A DNA stretch of 6,813 bases from positions 1 to 6,813 of the forward strand of contig CAMPHU010000235.1 in NCBI GenBank assembly GCA_946886065.1. Direction: 5' to 3'. Source of the DNA: an uncultured Massilia sp. Its GTDB lineage: Bacteria > Pseudomonadota > Gammaproteobacteria > Burkholderiales > Burkholderiaceae. The translations under genes were made by a program, and so were the position numbers. How positions within the stretch are numbered: position 1 is the stretch's first letter; every line of letters begins with the position of its first letter. Shown piece after piece: positions 1-5,804 of the stretch. Below the pieces are notes generated by a model. The model was not told the origin of the DNA. It saw only the letters and a list, made by a program, of their open reading frames with translations, and made no database searches.

Positions 1-157
1 TGAAAGCAATGGTCAACGGCCATGATATGCCTGGACGGGGACTGTCTCAACAGGGGTGGGACCGAAAGCCCGTGCGGCGTGACGGCAAGCCATGGGGATC
101 GCATGAAATGCTTACCTGCAAGAAGCTGTATTGACGCAGCCGTGATAGGATCGCGGC
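1..157. other. Unassigned left-edge segment, possibly structured
   Basis: No recognisable gene lies here. The segment looks less GC-rich and less codon-like than the rest of the window. Several short hairpins can be drawn, for example a six-pair stem 9-14/18-23 (one G-U pair, loop AAC), a CTGT/ACAG stem in 42-53 and a CCGT/ACGG stem around 74-89. An open frame starting at 22 runs through the segment and into the next gene, but its product has no recognisable domain and is rich in Arg, Pro and Cys like an out-of-frame translation, so I do not call it. The segment could be the 3' end of an RNA gene or mobile element to the left, or an untranslated leader for the small gene at 158. I could not match it to any RNA family from memory. 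Confidence 0.3.
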
Positions 158-355
158 ATGGACCGACGAACCGACTACAAGACCGCCCTGCTCATCGAGA
201 ATGTGATCCACGAGGCTGCGGACCAGGGCCGCACCGGCGTGGCGCGCGAGCTGGCCGACATGGGCGTTCCGCTCGAAGTCACGCTGCGCGTGCTGACCCG
301 CCCCACCGAACGGCGCAACCAGCTGCCGACACTGGAGCTTCCCCCTGCTCCCTGA
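158..355 (+). CDS. Small conserved-looking hypothetical protein (65 aa)
   Basis: The ATG at 158 is preceded by a good ribosome-binding site, AGGA at 147-150, seven bases upstream. The product is a small soluble protein of 65 residues with no signal peptide or membrane segment. Residues 1-32 (MDRRTDYKTALLIENVIHEA...) look like an amphipathic helix. They are followed by a second helical stretch and a compact GVPLEVTLRVLTRP segment at about 36-49, then a proline-rich tail. The shape loosely recalls a short two- or three-helix protein, perhaps with a helix-turn-helix, but no diagnostic motif is present and I do not assign a function. It is probably monocistronic: 106 bases and a separate promoter-like site precede the next gene. 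The ribosome-binding site and natural composition favour a real gene over the overlapping antisense frames. Confidence 0.6.
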   Translation: MDRRTDYKTALLIENVIHEAADQGRTGVARELADMGVPLEVTLRVLTRPTERRNQLPTLELPPAP

Positions 356-420
356 AGCGCACGCCCTGCATGAATTGGAGGGTTTCCTCGGTTTCGCGCA
401 TACCCGCTGCGGATCGGGTT

Positions 421-429
421 TGCTACACT
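421..429 (+). promoter_or_regulatory. Extended -10 promoter element upstream of the DUF2147 gene
   Basis: TGCTACACT fits an extended -10 (TGn followed by TACACT, positions 424-429). It lies 33 bases before the ATG at 462. No convincing -35 hexamer is found 16-18 bases upstream, as is usual for extended -10 promoters. This is a pattern match only. Confidence 0.4.
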
Positions 430-461
430 GGGCAGCACCACAACAACACTGGAGACCCAAG

Positions 462-908
462 ATGCGACACCTGATGCGAGTTAGCCTGATTGCCGCCATG
501 TTCGCGATGCCTGCCGCGTGGGCGCAAAACGCCTCGCCGGTCGGCGCCTGGAAGACGATCGACGACGAGACCGGCAAGCCGAAGGCGCTGGTCCGCATCA
601 CCGAGGAACAGGGCGTCCTGACCGGCCGCATCGAAAAGCTGTTCCGCGCACCGACCGAAGACCAGAACCCGAAATGCGTGAAGTGCGAAGGCGCGCGCAA
701 GGACCAGCCGATGATCGGCCTGACCATCCTCTCGGGCCTGAAGAAGGACGGCGACGAGTATACCGGCGGCGAGATCCTCGACCCGAGCAAGGGCAAGACC
801 TACAAGAGCAAGGCGACCCTGAAGGACAACGGCAACAAGCTGGAAGTGCGCGGCTACATCGGGGCGCCGATGTTCGGGCGTTCCCAGACCTGGGTGCGCG
901 AGCAGTAA
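462..908 (+). CDS. Secreted DUF2147 domain protein
   Basis: This 148-residue protein begins at an ATG preceded by GGAG (451-454). Residues 1-21 form a Sec signal peptide: a basic start (MRHLMR), a hydrophobic core and an AWA cleavage motif before QNAS, so the mature protein should be periplasmic or secreted. The rest matches the DUF2147 family: an SPVGAWKTIDDETGKPKALVRI opening, a GxLTGRIEKLF strand, a paired-cysteine segment CVKC (Cys72, Cys75) after NPK, then GLTILSGLKKDGDEYTGGEILDPSKGKTYKSKATL and a closing LEVRGYIGAPMFGRSQTW. The family is known as a small beta-rich, lipocalin-like fold whose molecular role is not settled. The CxxC pair could form a disulfide or bind metal after export (inference). 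The gene stands alone, with its own promoter-like site and a hairpin after the stop. A longer frame opening at 375 would mask the signal peptide and is unlikely. Confidence 0.9.
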   Translation: MRHLMRVSLIAAMFAMPAAWAQNASPVGAWKTIDDETGKPKALVRITEEQGVLTGRIEKLFRAPTEDQNPKCVKCEGARKDQPMIGLTILSGLKKDGDEYTGGEILDPSKGKTYKSKATLKDNGNKLEVRGYIGAPMFGRSQTWVREQ

Positions 909-924
909 ATCTCACCAAGCAGTC

Positions 925-949
925 CGCTAACCATGTTTTCCAGTTAGCG
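925..949 (+). terminator. Hairpin after the DUF2147 gene (weak terminator candidate)
   Basis: A perfect seven-pair stem (CGCTAAC 925-931 with GTTAGCG 943-949) encloses an 11-base loop. It begins 16 bases after the stop codon. There is no following T tract, so intrinsic termination is doubtful. Its right arm can instead pair with 1061-1068, the outer end of the adjacent repeat. Confidence 0.3.
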
Positions 950-1068
950 CATGACCGTCGTTCCGGCGGAGGCCGGAACCCAAGTTTGCGTGCGCTATCG
1001 GGACGCTGAACCTGGGCCCCGGCCGAGGGGGACGCCGAGTCCCGGGGTGACGGTTTCCCTGCTAACTG
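941..1068. repeat. REPIN-like nested palindromic intergenic repeat
   Basis: This 128-base element has layered inverted symmetry. The outer ends CAGTTAGC (941-948) and GCTAACTG (1061-1068) are perfect complements. Inside, CCGTC (955-959) pairs with GACGG (1049-1053) at near-equal offsets of 6 and 7 bases. CCCAAGTT (979-986) pairs with AACCTGGG (1009-1016) with one mismatch. Each arm also carries its own hairpin: GTTCCGGC/GCCGGAAC (960-967/972-979, loop GGAG) and CCCCGG/CCGGGG (1017-1022/1042-1047). This resembles two REP-like units in inverted orientation, as in REPINs or small non-autonomous elements. No transposase or RAYT gene is visible in the window. The element fills most of the gap before the SMR gene, so it could shape the 5' end of that transcript. 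Confidence 0.6.
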
Positions 1069-1099
1069 TCCAACATACGATTCCGACGGTCCGCCTTTC

Positions 1100-1441
1100 A
1101 TGACCCCGACCCAGGCCTACATTTACCTCGGCCTCGCCATCGTTTCCGAAGTAATCGGCACCACCGCCCTGAAGGCCTCGGACAGCTTCACCCGGCCGCT
1201 TCCCAGCCTCGTGACCGTGGCCTGCTACGCCCTCTCCTTTTACCTGCTGACTTTCAGCCTGCGCGTGCTTCCGACCGGCATCGCCTACGCCATCTGGTCT
1301 GGCGTCGGCATCATCCTGATTTCGCTGGTGAGCTGGATCGTCTACCGCCAGAGCCTGGACCTGGCGGCCATCGCCGGCCTGGCGCTCATCATTGCGGGGG
1401 TGGCGGTGATCAACCTGTTTTCGAAAAGCGCCGCCCACTGA
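1100..1441 (+). CDS. EmrE-like small multidrug resistance (SMR) exporter
   Basis: This 113-residue protein has four transmembrane helices, at about residues 5-24, 35-54, 60-81 and 87-107. It is very close in sequence and length to E. coli EmrE (110 residues). SMR proteins act as inner-membrane dual-topology dimers that exchange protons for cationic drugs such as quaternary ammonium compounds. The essential membrane glutamate is present as Glu17 in the SEVIGTT motif (EmrE Glu14). The substrate-site aromatics are Tyr43 (EmrE Tyr40) and Trp66 in PTGIAYAIWSGVG (EmrE Trp63). The IWSG rather than VWTG form points to the Qac/EmrE branch, not the guanidinium (Gdx/SugE) branch. No clear Shine-Dalgarno sequence precedes the ATG at 1100, but the alignment to EmrE fixes the start to within a few codons. 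The REPIN-like element lies directly upstream. I see no guanidine-riboswitch-like leader. Confidence 0.95.
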   Translation: MTPTQAYIYLGLAIVSEVIGTTALKASDSFTRPLPSLVTVACYALSFYLLTFSLRVLPTGIAYAIWSGVGIILISLVSWIVYRQSLDLAAIAGLALIIAGVAVINLFSKSAAH

Positions 1442-1485
1442 AATGTCGTGCACGCAAGAGCTTTCCGCCGCCGCTGGATTGCGGC

Positions 1486-1494
1486 TATGCTATC
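1486..1494 (+). promoter_or_regulatory. -10-like site TATGCTATC upstream of the first four-helix gene
   Basis: TATGCT (1486-1491) is a good -10 hexamer in the gap after the SMR gene. The identical nine bases TATGCTATC recur at 5747-5755 upstream of the paralogous gene, at a similar distance from the start (94 and 105 bases, taking the start at 1580). No strong -35 is visible. Confidence 0.4.
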
Positions 1495-1579
1495 GTCAAG
1501 ACGACGTCATCCTGAGCCAGCACGCATGAACCCGACTCCGATCACGCACACCGCGCGGCCCTTCTTCCGTGGCCGGGCC

Positions 1580-2020
1580 ATGCGTGTGCTGCGCCTCCTT
1601 AGCCTGGCCGGCGGGGTGTTTGGCATCCTGCTGCCGGCGGCGCTGCTGGCCTCCACCGCGCACGGCATTCCCGACGCGGCCGAACCCTATGTCTGCCTGC
1701 TGGGGCTGGCGCTGGCCTCGACCGGTTTCTTCCTGGTCGCCATGGCCGGCCACCGCATGAGCCGCTCCCCCACGCTGCGTTCCTTCGCGGCCCTGATGCT
1801 GCTGGTGCCCTTCGGCGCCAGCGCGATCGTGATCTGGCATGGCGACAACCTGATGATGGTCTTCATCTGCGCCTACCTGCTGGTGCTGACCATCCTGCTC
1901 TACCTGAGCTTCATCCATCCCTTGATGGTCGTTCCCACGCCGCGCAAGATGCCGCCAAAACGCGCCGGCGCCGGCGCCGGCCGCCGCTACAGCCAGCCGG
2001 CGTCGCGCGCCATCCGGTAA
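1580..2020 (+). CDS. Four-helix membrane protein of unknown function (copy 1)
   Basis: The product is 146 residues from the ATG at 1580, or 164 from an in-frame ATG at 1526. I prefer 1580 because the protein then aligns without gaps from residue 1 to about 115 with the paralogue at 5852-6256. Neither start has a strong ribosome-binding site, so 1526 remains possible. Four hydrophobic helices lie at about residues 5-25, 38-56, 69-86 and 91-118. A polar loop, GHRMSRSPTLRS (57-68), between helices 2 and 3 is nearly identical in the paralogue and is the best signature. The C-terminal tail is basic and low in complexity (KRAGAGAGRR), is encoded partly by a GGCGCC repeat, and overlaps the end of the convergent response-regulator gene by 34 bases. 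No known family is recognised. It is probably an inner-membrane protein; its role is unknown. Confidence 0.75.
   Translation: MRVLRLLSLAGGVFGILLPAALLASTAHGIPDAAEPYVCLLGLALASTGFFLVAMAGHRMSRSPTLRSFAALMLLVPFGASAIVIWHGDNLMMVFICAYLLVLTILLYLSFIHPLMVVPTPRKMPPKRAGAGAGRRYSQPASRAIR
1964..1981. repeat. 18-bp perfect palindrome of tandem GGCGCC units
   Basis: The 18 bases equal their own reverse complement and consist of overlapping GGCGCC units. They lie inside the 3' end of the first four-helix gene (encoding an Ala-Gly run), a few bases beyond the stop of the convergent regulator gene at 1987. A very stable hairpin could form in transcripts from either strand and might limit read-through, although no T tract follows on either strand. 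Confidence 0.5.
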
Positions 2021-2592
2021 GCCTCCACGCGGTTGCCCGCCCCTAGCTTGCTGATCGCTTCCGACAGGTAGTTCCTCACCGTGCCCTCCGACAGGTGCAC
2101 CTGGCGCGCGATGTCGGCGCTGCTGCGCCCTTCTCCGGCCAGGCGCAGCACCTGGCGTTCGCGCTCGGTCAGCGGGTCGCTGCCGCCGCTCCAGCTTTCC
2201 AGCGCCAGCTCGGGCGCGATGGCGCGCCCGCCCGCATGCACGGTGCGGATCGCCTCGGCCAGCGCGTCCACCGGCGCGTCCTTCAGCAGGTAGCCGCGCA
2301 CGCCCGCTTCCAGCGCGCGCCGCAGGTAGCCGCTGCGCCCGAAGGTCGTCACCACGATCACCTTCGCCGGCGACTTCGCCTCGCGCAGGCGCGCGGCCAG
2401 TTCCAGGCCGGTCAGGTACGGCATTTCGATGTCGGTCAGGACGATGTCCGGCGCCTTCTCGAGGCACAGGGCGAGTGCGTCGCGGCCGTTGTCGGCGCTG
2501 CCGACCACCTCGACATCGGGCTCGAGGCGCAGCAGCGCGCACAGCGCGCCCAGCACCATCTTCTGGTCTTCGGCAATCAGGATGCGGATCAA
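1987..2592 (-). CDS. NarL/DesR-type response regulator
   Basis: This 201-residue two-domain regulator has a receiver domain (about 1-120) with the acidic pair Glu8/Asp9, phospho-acceptor Asp54 in DIVLTDIEMP, the switch threonine region VVTTFG (81-85) and Lys104 in YLLKDAP. The C-terminal LuxR-type helix-turn-helix (about 137-198) shows LTERERQVLRLAGEGRSSADIARQVHLSEGTVRNYLSEAISKLGAGNR. Phosphorylation at Asp54 by the adjacent kinase should promote dimerisation and DNA binding. The start codon is TTG (2590-2592). It overlaps the TGA stop of the kinase gene in a TTGA arrangement, so translation is probably coupled. The length and MIRILIAED opening match the family, so the TTG start is well supported. 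The gene ends in a 34-base convergent overlap with the four-helix gene. The closest described relatives are DesR and similar regulators; the true target here is unknown. Confidence 0.93.
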   Translation of the reverse strand: MIRILIAEDQKMVLGALCALLRLEPDVEVVGSADNGRDALALCLEKAPDIVLTDIEMPYLTGLELAARLREAKSPAKVIVVTTFGRSGYLRRALEAGVRGYLLKDAPVDALAEAIRTVHAGGRAIAPELALESWSGGSDPLTERERQVLRLAGEGRSSADIARQVHLSEGTVRNYLSEAISKLGAGNRVEAYRMARDAGWL

Positions 2593-3695
2593 TTGGCTAC
2601 CCCATTCGGCATGTGCAGTTCGAGTTCGAGTCCGTCGCGCACATGCAGCGCGAGCCGGCCGCCGGCGGCGGAGACGCGCTCGCGCATGCCATCCAGGCCA
2701 TTGCCGCGCTGGAGTCCGGCCTCGCTGCGCAACTGCCCGTCGTCGGCCACGCGCAGCACGGCGTGCGCGCCTTCCTGCGCCAGCGACAAGGTGCAGCGGC
2801 GCGCGCCCGCGTGGCGGACGATATTGGTGACGGCTTCGCGCACGGCCAGCGCCACCACGTGTTCGGTGTTCGGCGCCAGCGGGAAGCGTTCGACCCGCTC
2901 GGTGAGCGCGACATCGGCCGCAGCCAGGCTGGCGCGGGCGCTGGCCAGGGCTTGCGCCAGGCCGCTCTGGCGAAACCCCGTGACGGCGGCGCGCACTTCA
3001 GCCAGGGCCTGGCGCGCGCTGGATTCGATGTCGGCGATCTCGCGCGCGCAAGCCTGCGCGTCGCGGTGCGCCAGCTTGCCGGCCAGTTCGGCCTTGAGCG
3101 CGATCAGGGACAGCGAGTGGCCCAGCAGGTCGTGCAGGTCGCGCGAGATGCGCTCGCGTTCGGCGATGCGCGCGAAGTGCTCGACCTCTTCCTGCTTGCG
3201 CAGCAGCTGGGCGCGCGACTGGCGCAGGCTGCGGTCCATGACGGCGGAGATGGCGACCGGCAGGCCGATGGTCAGCACCGGCAGCAGGAAGGTCATGCGC
3301 ATCGACTCCAGGCGCAGCGAGACCAGCGAGGCGAAGCCAAGGACGGCGAGCGCCGCCGGCACCGCATGGCGCGCGCCCGGCAGGCCGGCGCACATGGCGC
3401 AAGCGAAGATGAAGAAACTGGCCGCGCCCGGGTTGTGCGGCGCCCACAGCGCGCCGAGAAGGCTGGAGGCCAGGATGCAGGCCAGCGACTGCCAGCCGCG
3501 CGCCCAGAAGCCGAAACAGTACAGCGGCAGGAAGACGAGGATGGTGAGCGCCAGCAGCAGCGATTCCAGCAGCGAGGGCGTGACGTAGGCGTACTTCCAG
3601 CCCAGGTAGCCCAGGCTCAGGATCCACAGGTAGGGCAGCTTGCCCAGTTCCGGCGGGGTCCAGGGGCCGGCCAGCACGCGCCTGATTCGTTCCAT
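2589..3695 (-). CDS. DesK-type membrane sensor histidine kinase
   Basis: This 368-residue kinase has an N-terminal membrane domain of about five helices (roughly 23-38, 41-64, 69-86, 91-105, 110-153, the last probably two), then a coiled linker (about 155-180). The HisKA_3 dimerisation domain has the H-box ERERISRDLHDLLGHSLS, with phospho-acceptor His188. The ATPase domain has the N-box REAVTNIVRHA (Glu287, Asn291), the G1 box VADDG (316-320) and the G2 box GNGLDGMRERV (331-341). No separate periplasmic sensor domain is visible, so the membrane segments themselves probably sense the signal, as in DesK, which responds to membrane order. The ATG at 3695 has an AGGA/GAGAG ribosome-binding site. 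The gene follows the hydrolase gene by 24 bases and overlaps the regulator gene by 4 bases, so all three should be one transcript. The stimulus is unknown. Confidence 0.93.
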   Translation of the reverse strand: MERIRRVLAGPWTPPELGKLPYLWILSLGYLGWKYAYVTPSLLESLLLALTILVFLPLYCFGFWARGWQSLACILASSLLGALWAPHNPGAASFFIFACAMCAGLPGARHAVPAALAVLGFASLVSLRLESMRMTFLLPVLTIGLPVAISAVMDRSLRQSRAQLLRKQEEVEHFARIAERERISRDLHDLLGHSLSLIALKAELAGKLAHRDAQACAREIADIESSARQALAEVRAAVTGFRQSGLAQALASARASLAAADVALTERVERFPLAPNTEHVVALAVREAVTNIVRHAGARRCTLSLAQEGAHAVLRVADDGQLRSEAGLQRGNGLDGMRERVSAAGGRLALHVRDGLELELHMPNGVAN

Positions 3696-3719
3696 GCTCG
3701 TCTCTCTTTCCTGTTGTCG

Positions 3720-5546
3720 TCAGCGTTCGAGCAGGCGCACGTCGGCGATCTCGAAGCGGTAGGCCCCAGCCTTCGGCCCGGCGGCAAATCCTATCATGGT
3801 CGCCTTGGACGGATCGACCCCGGCGAAGGCGCTGAAGGGGATGCTCACCTCGGCCCACTCCGGCCCCGCCGTGAAGAAGGCATAGCCGGGCATGTTCACG
3901 CCCTGCGACATCATCATCGCGCGGTAGCTGCCGCCGTCGCCGCGCACCTTGAAGCGCACCAGCCTGGCCGCGCTCAGGTCGGCCGCCTGCATCGGGCGCT
4001 CGCCCGGCATGAAGGCCGCGCCGGCCCAGGCATAGGGAAGCTCGGGCGAGATCGTGCCGGAGATCGCCAGCGGCACCTGGCCGTCGCCCAGCGCCGGCTG
4101 CGCCGCGAGGGTGGTGGTCGACTTGCCGCCGGCGATGGCGTCCACCGTCGGCATCCAGCCGGATCCGAAGGGGCTGCCCAGCTTTGCCTCGCTGAACAGG
4201 CTGATGCGGCCGTCCGCCGGCAGCGCCAGCGGCCTGCCGCCCTTGCCTGCCGCCGCCTGGGCGATCTTCTCGCGCCGCGCATCGCGCATCGGGTTCACGC
4301 TCTCGCCATCCTTCCACACCTCGACGATGCGGCGCGTGGCCGTGATGTCCGTGGTCGGGTCGCCGTCCACCAGCAGCAGGTCGGCCTTGCAGCCTTTGGC
4401 GATGCAGCCGCGCCGGCCCAGCTTGAAGGCCTTCGCAGGCACACCGGTCGCCGAGGCGAGCGCTTCAACCGGGCTCAGGCCGGCTTCGACCAGCGCGGCC
4501 AGTTCGCGGTGCATGCTGATGCCGTACTGGGTGCCCGCGTTGCCGGCGTCGCTGCCGGCCAGCAGCGGCACGCCCGCGCGGCGCAGAGCGGCGGTGACCA
4601 TGCGCGGCGCCTCGAGCAGCGCCGGCTGCGGCTTGGCGCCATAGCGCGCCTTCAGCTGGCTTTGGGCTTCGCCGTCCATCAGGCCGGCCATCTGGGGATC
4701 GCGCAGCAGGTCGTCCTCGCGGGTGCCGGCCATGCTCTCCAGGACCGTGAAGGTCGGGATGACGAAGGCGCCTTTCGATCGCGCCAGCGCGGCCAGGCTG
4801 TCTGCGCGCGCCTGCGGCACGGCCGCGCCGGGGAACAGGTGCACCAGGCCGTCGGCGCCTGCCTCCAGCACGGCGCGCGCATCCTGCTCGGTGCTGACAT
4901 GGACCACCGCCAGCTTGCCGCGCCGGTGCGCGGCCGCGATCGCCGCCTTCACGGTGGGCAGGTCGAGCGTGTCCAGCTTGCGCATGCCGTGGCCGCCCGC
5001 CTCCATCACGATCTTGATGAAGTCCGAGCCTTCGGCGATGCGCGCATCGACGAAGGCCTGGGCGTCCTCGGCGCGGGCCAGGGTCGGGATCGCCATGCCG
5101 AACTGGGTGCCGTGGCCGCCGGGCGCGGTGACCAGGGTGCCGGCCGAGAACATGTCGGCGCGCTGCTTGTTCCTGCCGGCCTTCATGGCGGCGTGCATCT
5201 CCTGCATCAGGGGCACGCCGGTGAACATGTCGACCTGGGTCGTGACGCCGAACATCAGCGGCAGCTCATGGTCGCGGAAAGCGTGGGTGTGGGCGTCGAT
5301 CAGGCCGGGCAGCAGGGTGCGCCCCGCCCCGGCGACCACGCGCGCCCCCGGCGGGACCGGGCCGCGGAAATCGGCGTCGACGACCATGCCGCCCTCGAAC
5401 AGCACCGAGCGGCGCGCGTGCGCGCCCTTGCCGTCGAAAACGCGGACATCCTGGACCAGGGTGGCGGCGGCCAGCGCGGCGCCGCTCAGCAGGAGATTGG
5501 CGGCAGCGGCGGCAGCCAGTACAGCTTTCAGGGAAGTGGTGTTCAT
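3720..5546 (-). CDS. Secreted metal-dependent amidohydrolase with C-terminal CIA30-like domain
   Basis: The product is 608 residues from the ATG at 5546, which has a GAGGA ribosome-binding site. A frame opening at 5666 would bury the signal peptide. Residues 1-27 are a Sec signal peptide (hydrophobic Ala/Leu core, GAALA cleavage site), so the enzyme is exported. The amidohydrolase barrel covers about 28-420. It shows a complete predicted binuclear metal site: His86 and His88 (LIDAHTHAF), a probable carboxylated Lys178 (FIKIVMEAGGHG), His216 (VVHVS), His236 (LVHLF) and Asp333 (LLAGSDAG). The SPVEALASATGVPAKAFKLGRRGCI and KADLLLVDGDP segments are typical of imidazolonepropionase- and prolidase-like amidohydrolases. 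Residues about 448-608 resemble a CIA30/galactose-binding-like beta domain (WAGAAFMP, DLSAARLVRFKVRGDGGSYR, WAEVSIPFSAF, YRFEIADVRL), which probably binds ligand or stabilises the enzyme. The substrate cannot be read from the sequence. It is the first gene of the operon with the kinase and regulator. Confidence 0.92.
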   Translation of the reverse strand: MNTTSLKAVLAAAAAANLLLSGAALAAATLVQDVRVFDGKGAHARRSVLFEGGMVVDADFRGPVPPGARVVAGAGRTLLPGLIDAHTHAFRDHELPLMFGVTTQVDMFTGVPLMQEMHAAMKAGRNKQRADMFSAGTLVTAPGGHGTQFGMAIPTLARAEDAQAFVDARIAEGSDFIKIVMEAGGHGMRKLDTLDLPTVKAAIAAAHRRGKLAVVHVSTEQDARAVLEAGADGLVHLFPGAAVPQARADSLAALARSKGAFVIPTFTVLESMAGTREDDLLRDPQMAGLMDGEAQSQLKARYGAKPQPALLEAPRMVTAALRRAGVPLLAGSDAGNAGTQYGISMHRELAALVEAGLSPVEALASATGVPAKAFKLGRRGCIAKGCKADLLLVDGDPTTDITATRRIVEVWKDGESVNPMRDARREKIAQAAAGKGGRPLALPADGRISLFSEAKLGSPFGSGWMPTVDAIAGGKSTTTLAAQPALGDGQVPLAISGTISPELPYAWAGAAFMPGERPMQAADLSAARLVRFKVRGDGGSYRAMMMSQGVNMPGYAFFTAGPEWAEVSIPFSAFAGVDPSKATMIGFAAGPKAGAYRFEIADVRLLER

Positions 5547-5627
5547 GGGTTCCTCGCAGGGTGGATAGTGAAGCCAGTATGCGAAAACCGGGATGGCCGC
5601 GACAGAAGCGCTTGCCATCGATGTGGA

Positions 5628-5641
5628 ATGACAATTGTCAT
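5628..5641. promoter_or_regulatory. 14-bp perfect palindrome, candidate operator
   Basis: ATGACAATTGTCAT is its own reverse complement. It is directly followed by GAC, so a second palindrome GTCATGAC (5637-5644) overlaps it and three ATGAC-type half-sites occur in 17 bases. It lies 82 bases upstream of the hydrolase start codon. A dimeric LuxR/NarL-type regulator, such as the one encoded at the end of this operon, is a natural candidate to bind it (inference). It could also serve the divergent membrane-protein gene. Confidence 0.5.
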
Positions 5642-5670
5642 GACGGCGTTGCTCATCCGCATTCATGAAA

Positions 5671-5700
5671 TTAATATTTAGTCAACATATGCGCAATCAA
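5671..5700 (-). promoter_or_regulatory. Candidate promoter for the hydrolase-kinase-regulator operon
   Basis: Read leftward, TTGATT (5700-5695) and TATTAA (5676-5671) are separated by 18 bases in the AT-rich part of the gap. If used, the palindrome at 5628-5641 would sit just downstream of the start point, a repressor-like position. A second possible -10, CATACT (5581-5576), lies nearer the gene and would place the palindrome about 64 bases upstream of its start point, an activator-like position. The sequence alone does not decide between them. Confidence 0.35.
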
Positions 5701-5746
5701 ACCGTGGCGCACGGACGACAGAACATCTGAAATCGAATATTGTCTT

Positions 5747-5755
5747 TATGCTATC
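5747..5755 (+). promoter_or_regulatory. -10-like site TATGCTATC upstream of the second four-helix gene
   Basis: TATGCT (5747-5752) is a good -10 hexamer 105 bases before the ATG at 5852. It belongs to a nine-base match with the site upstream of the paralogous gene (1486-1494). The expected -35 position has no good match. Confidence 0.4.
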
Positions 5756-5804
5756 TTCCGCACACCTGCCAATCGGGCAGGCTTATCATCTTCTTCACCA
5801 TCCC

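Noticed and set aside
47..796. A leftward 249-codon open frame across the small gene and the DUF2147 gene
   Set aside because: It is antisense to two better-supported genes with ribosome-binding sites, and its product has no recognisable domain.
960..979. An intrinsic terminator formed by the GTTCCGGC/GCCGGAAC hairpin
   Set aside because: The stem is strong but no T tract follows, and the hairpin is one arm of a larger symmetric repeat.
909..1099. A guanidine riboswitch controlling the SMR gene
   Set aside because: The exporter belongs to the EmrE/Qac branch rather than the guanidinium branch, and the leader is explained by a symmetric repeat with no guanidine-motif pattern that I recognise.
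5547..5666. An N-terminal extension of the hydrolase from an upstream ATG at 5666
   Set aside because: It would place 40 unrelated residues before a clear signal peptide that has its own ribosome-binding site at 5546.
2475..5681. A very long rightward open frame (1068 codons) opposite the hydrolase-kinase-regulator operon
   Set aside because: Its product is low in complexity, dominated by Arg, Ala, Gly, Gln and His, with no domain. It is the antisense shadow of three well-supported genes in high-GC DNA.
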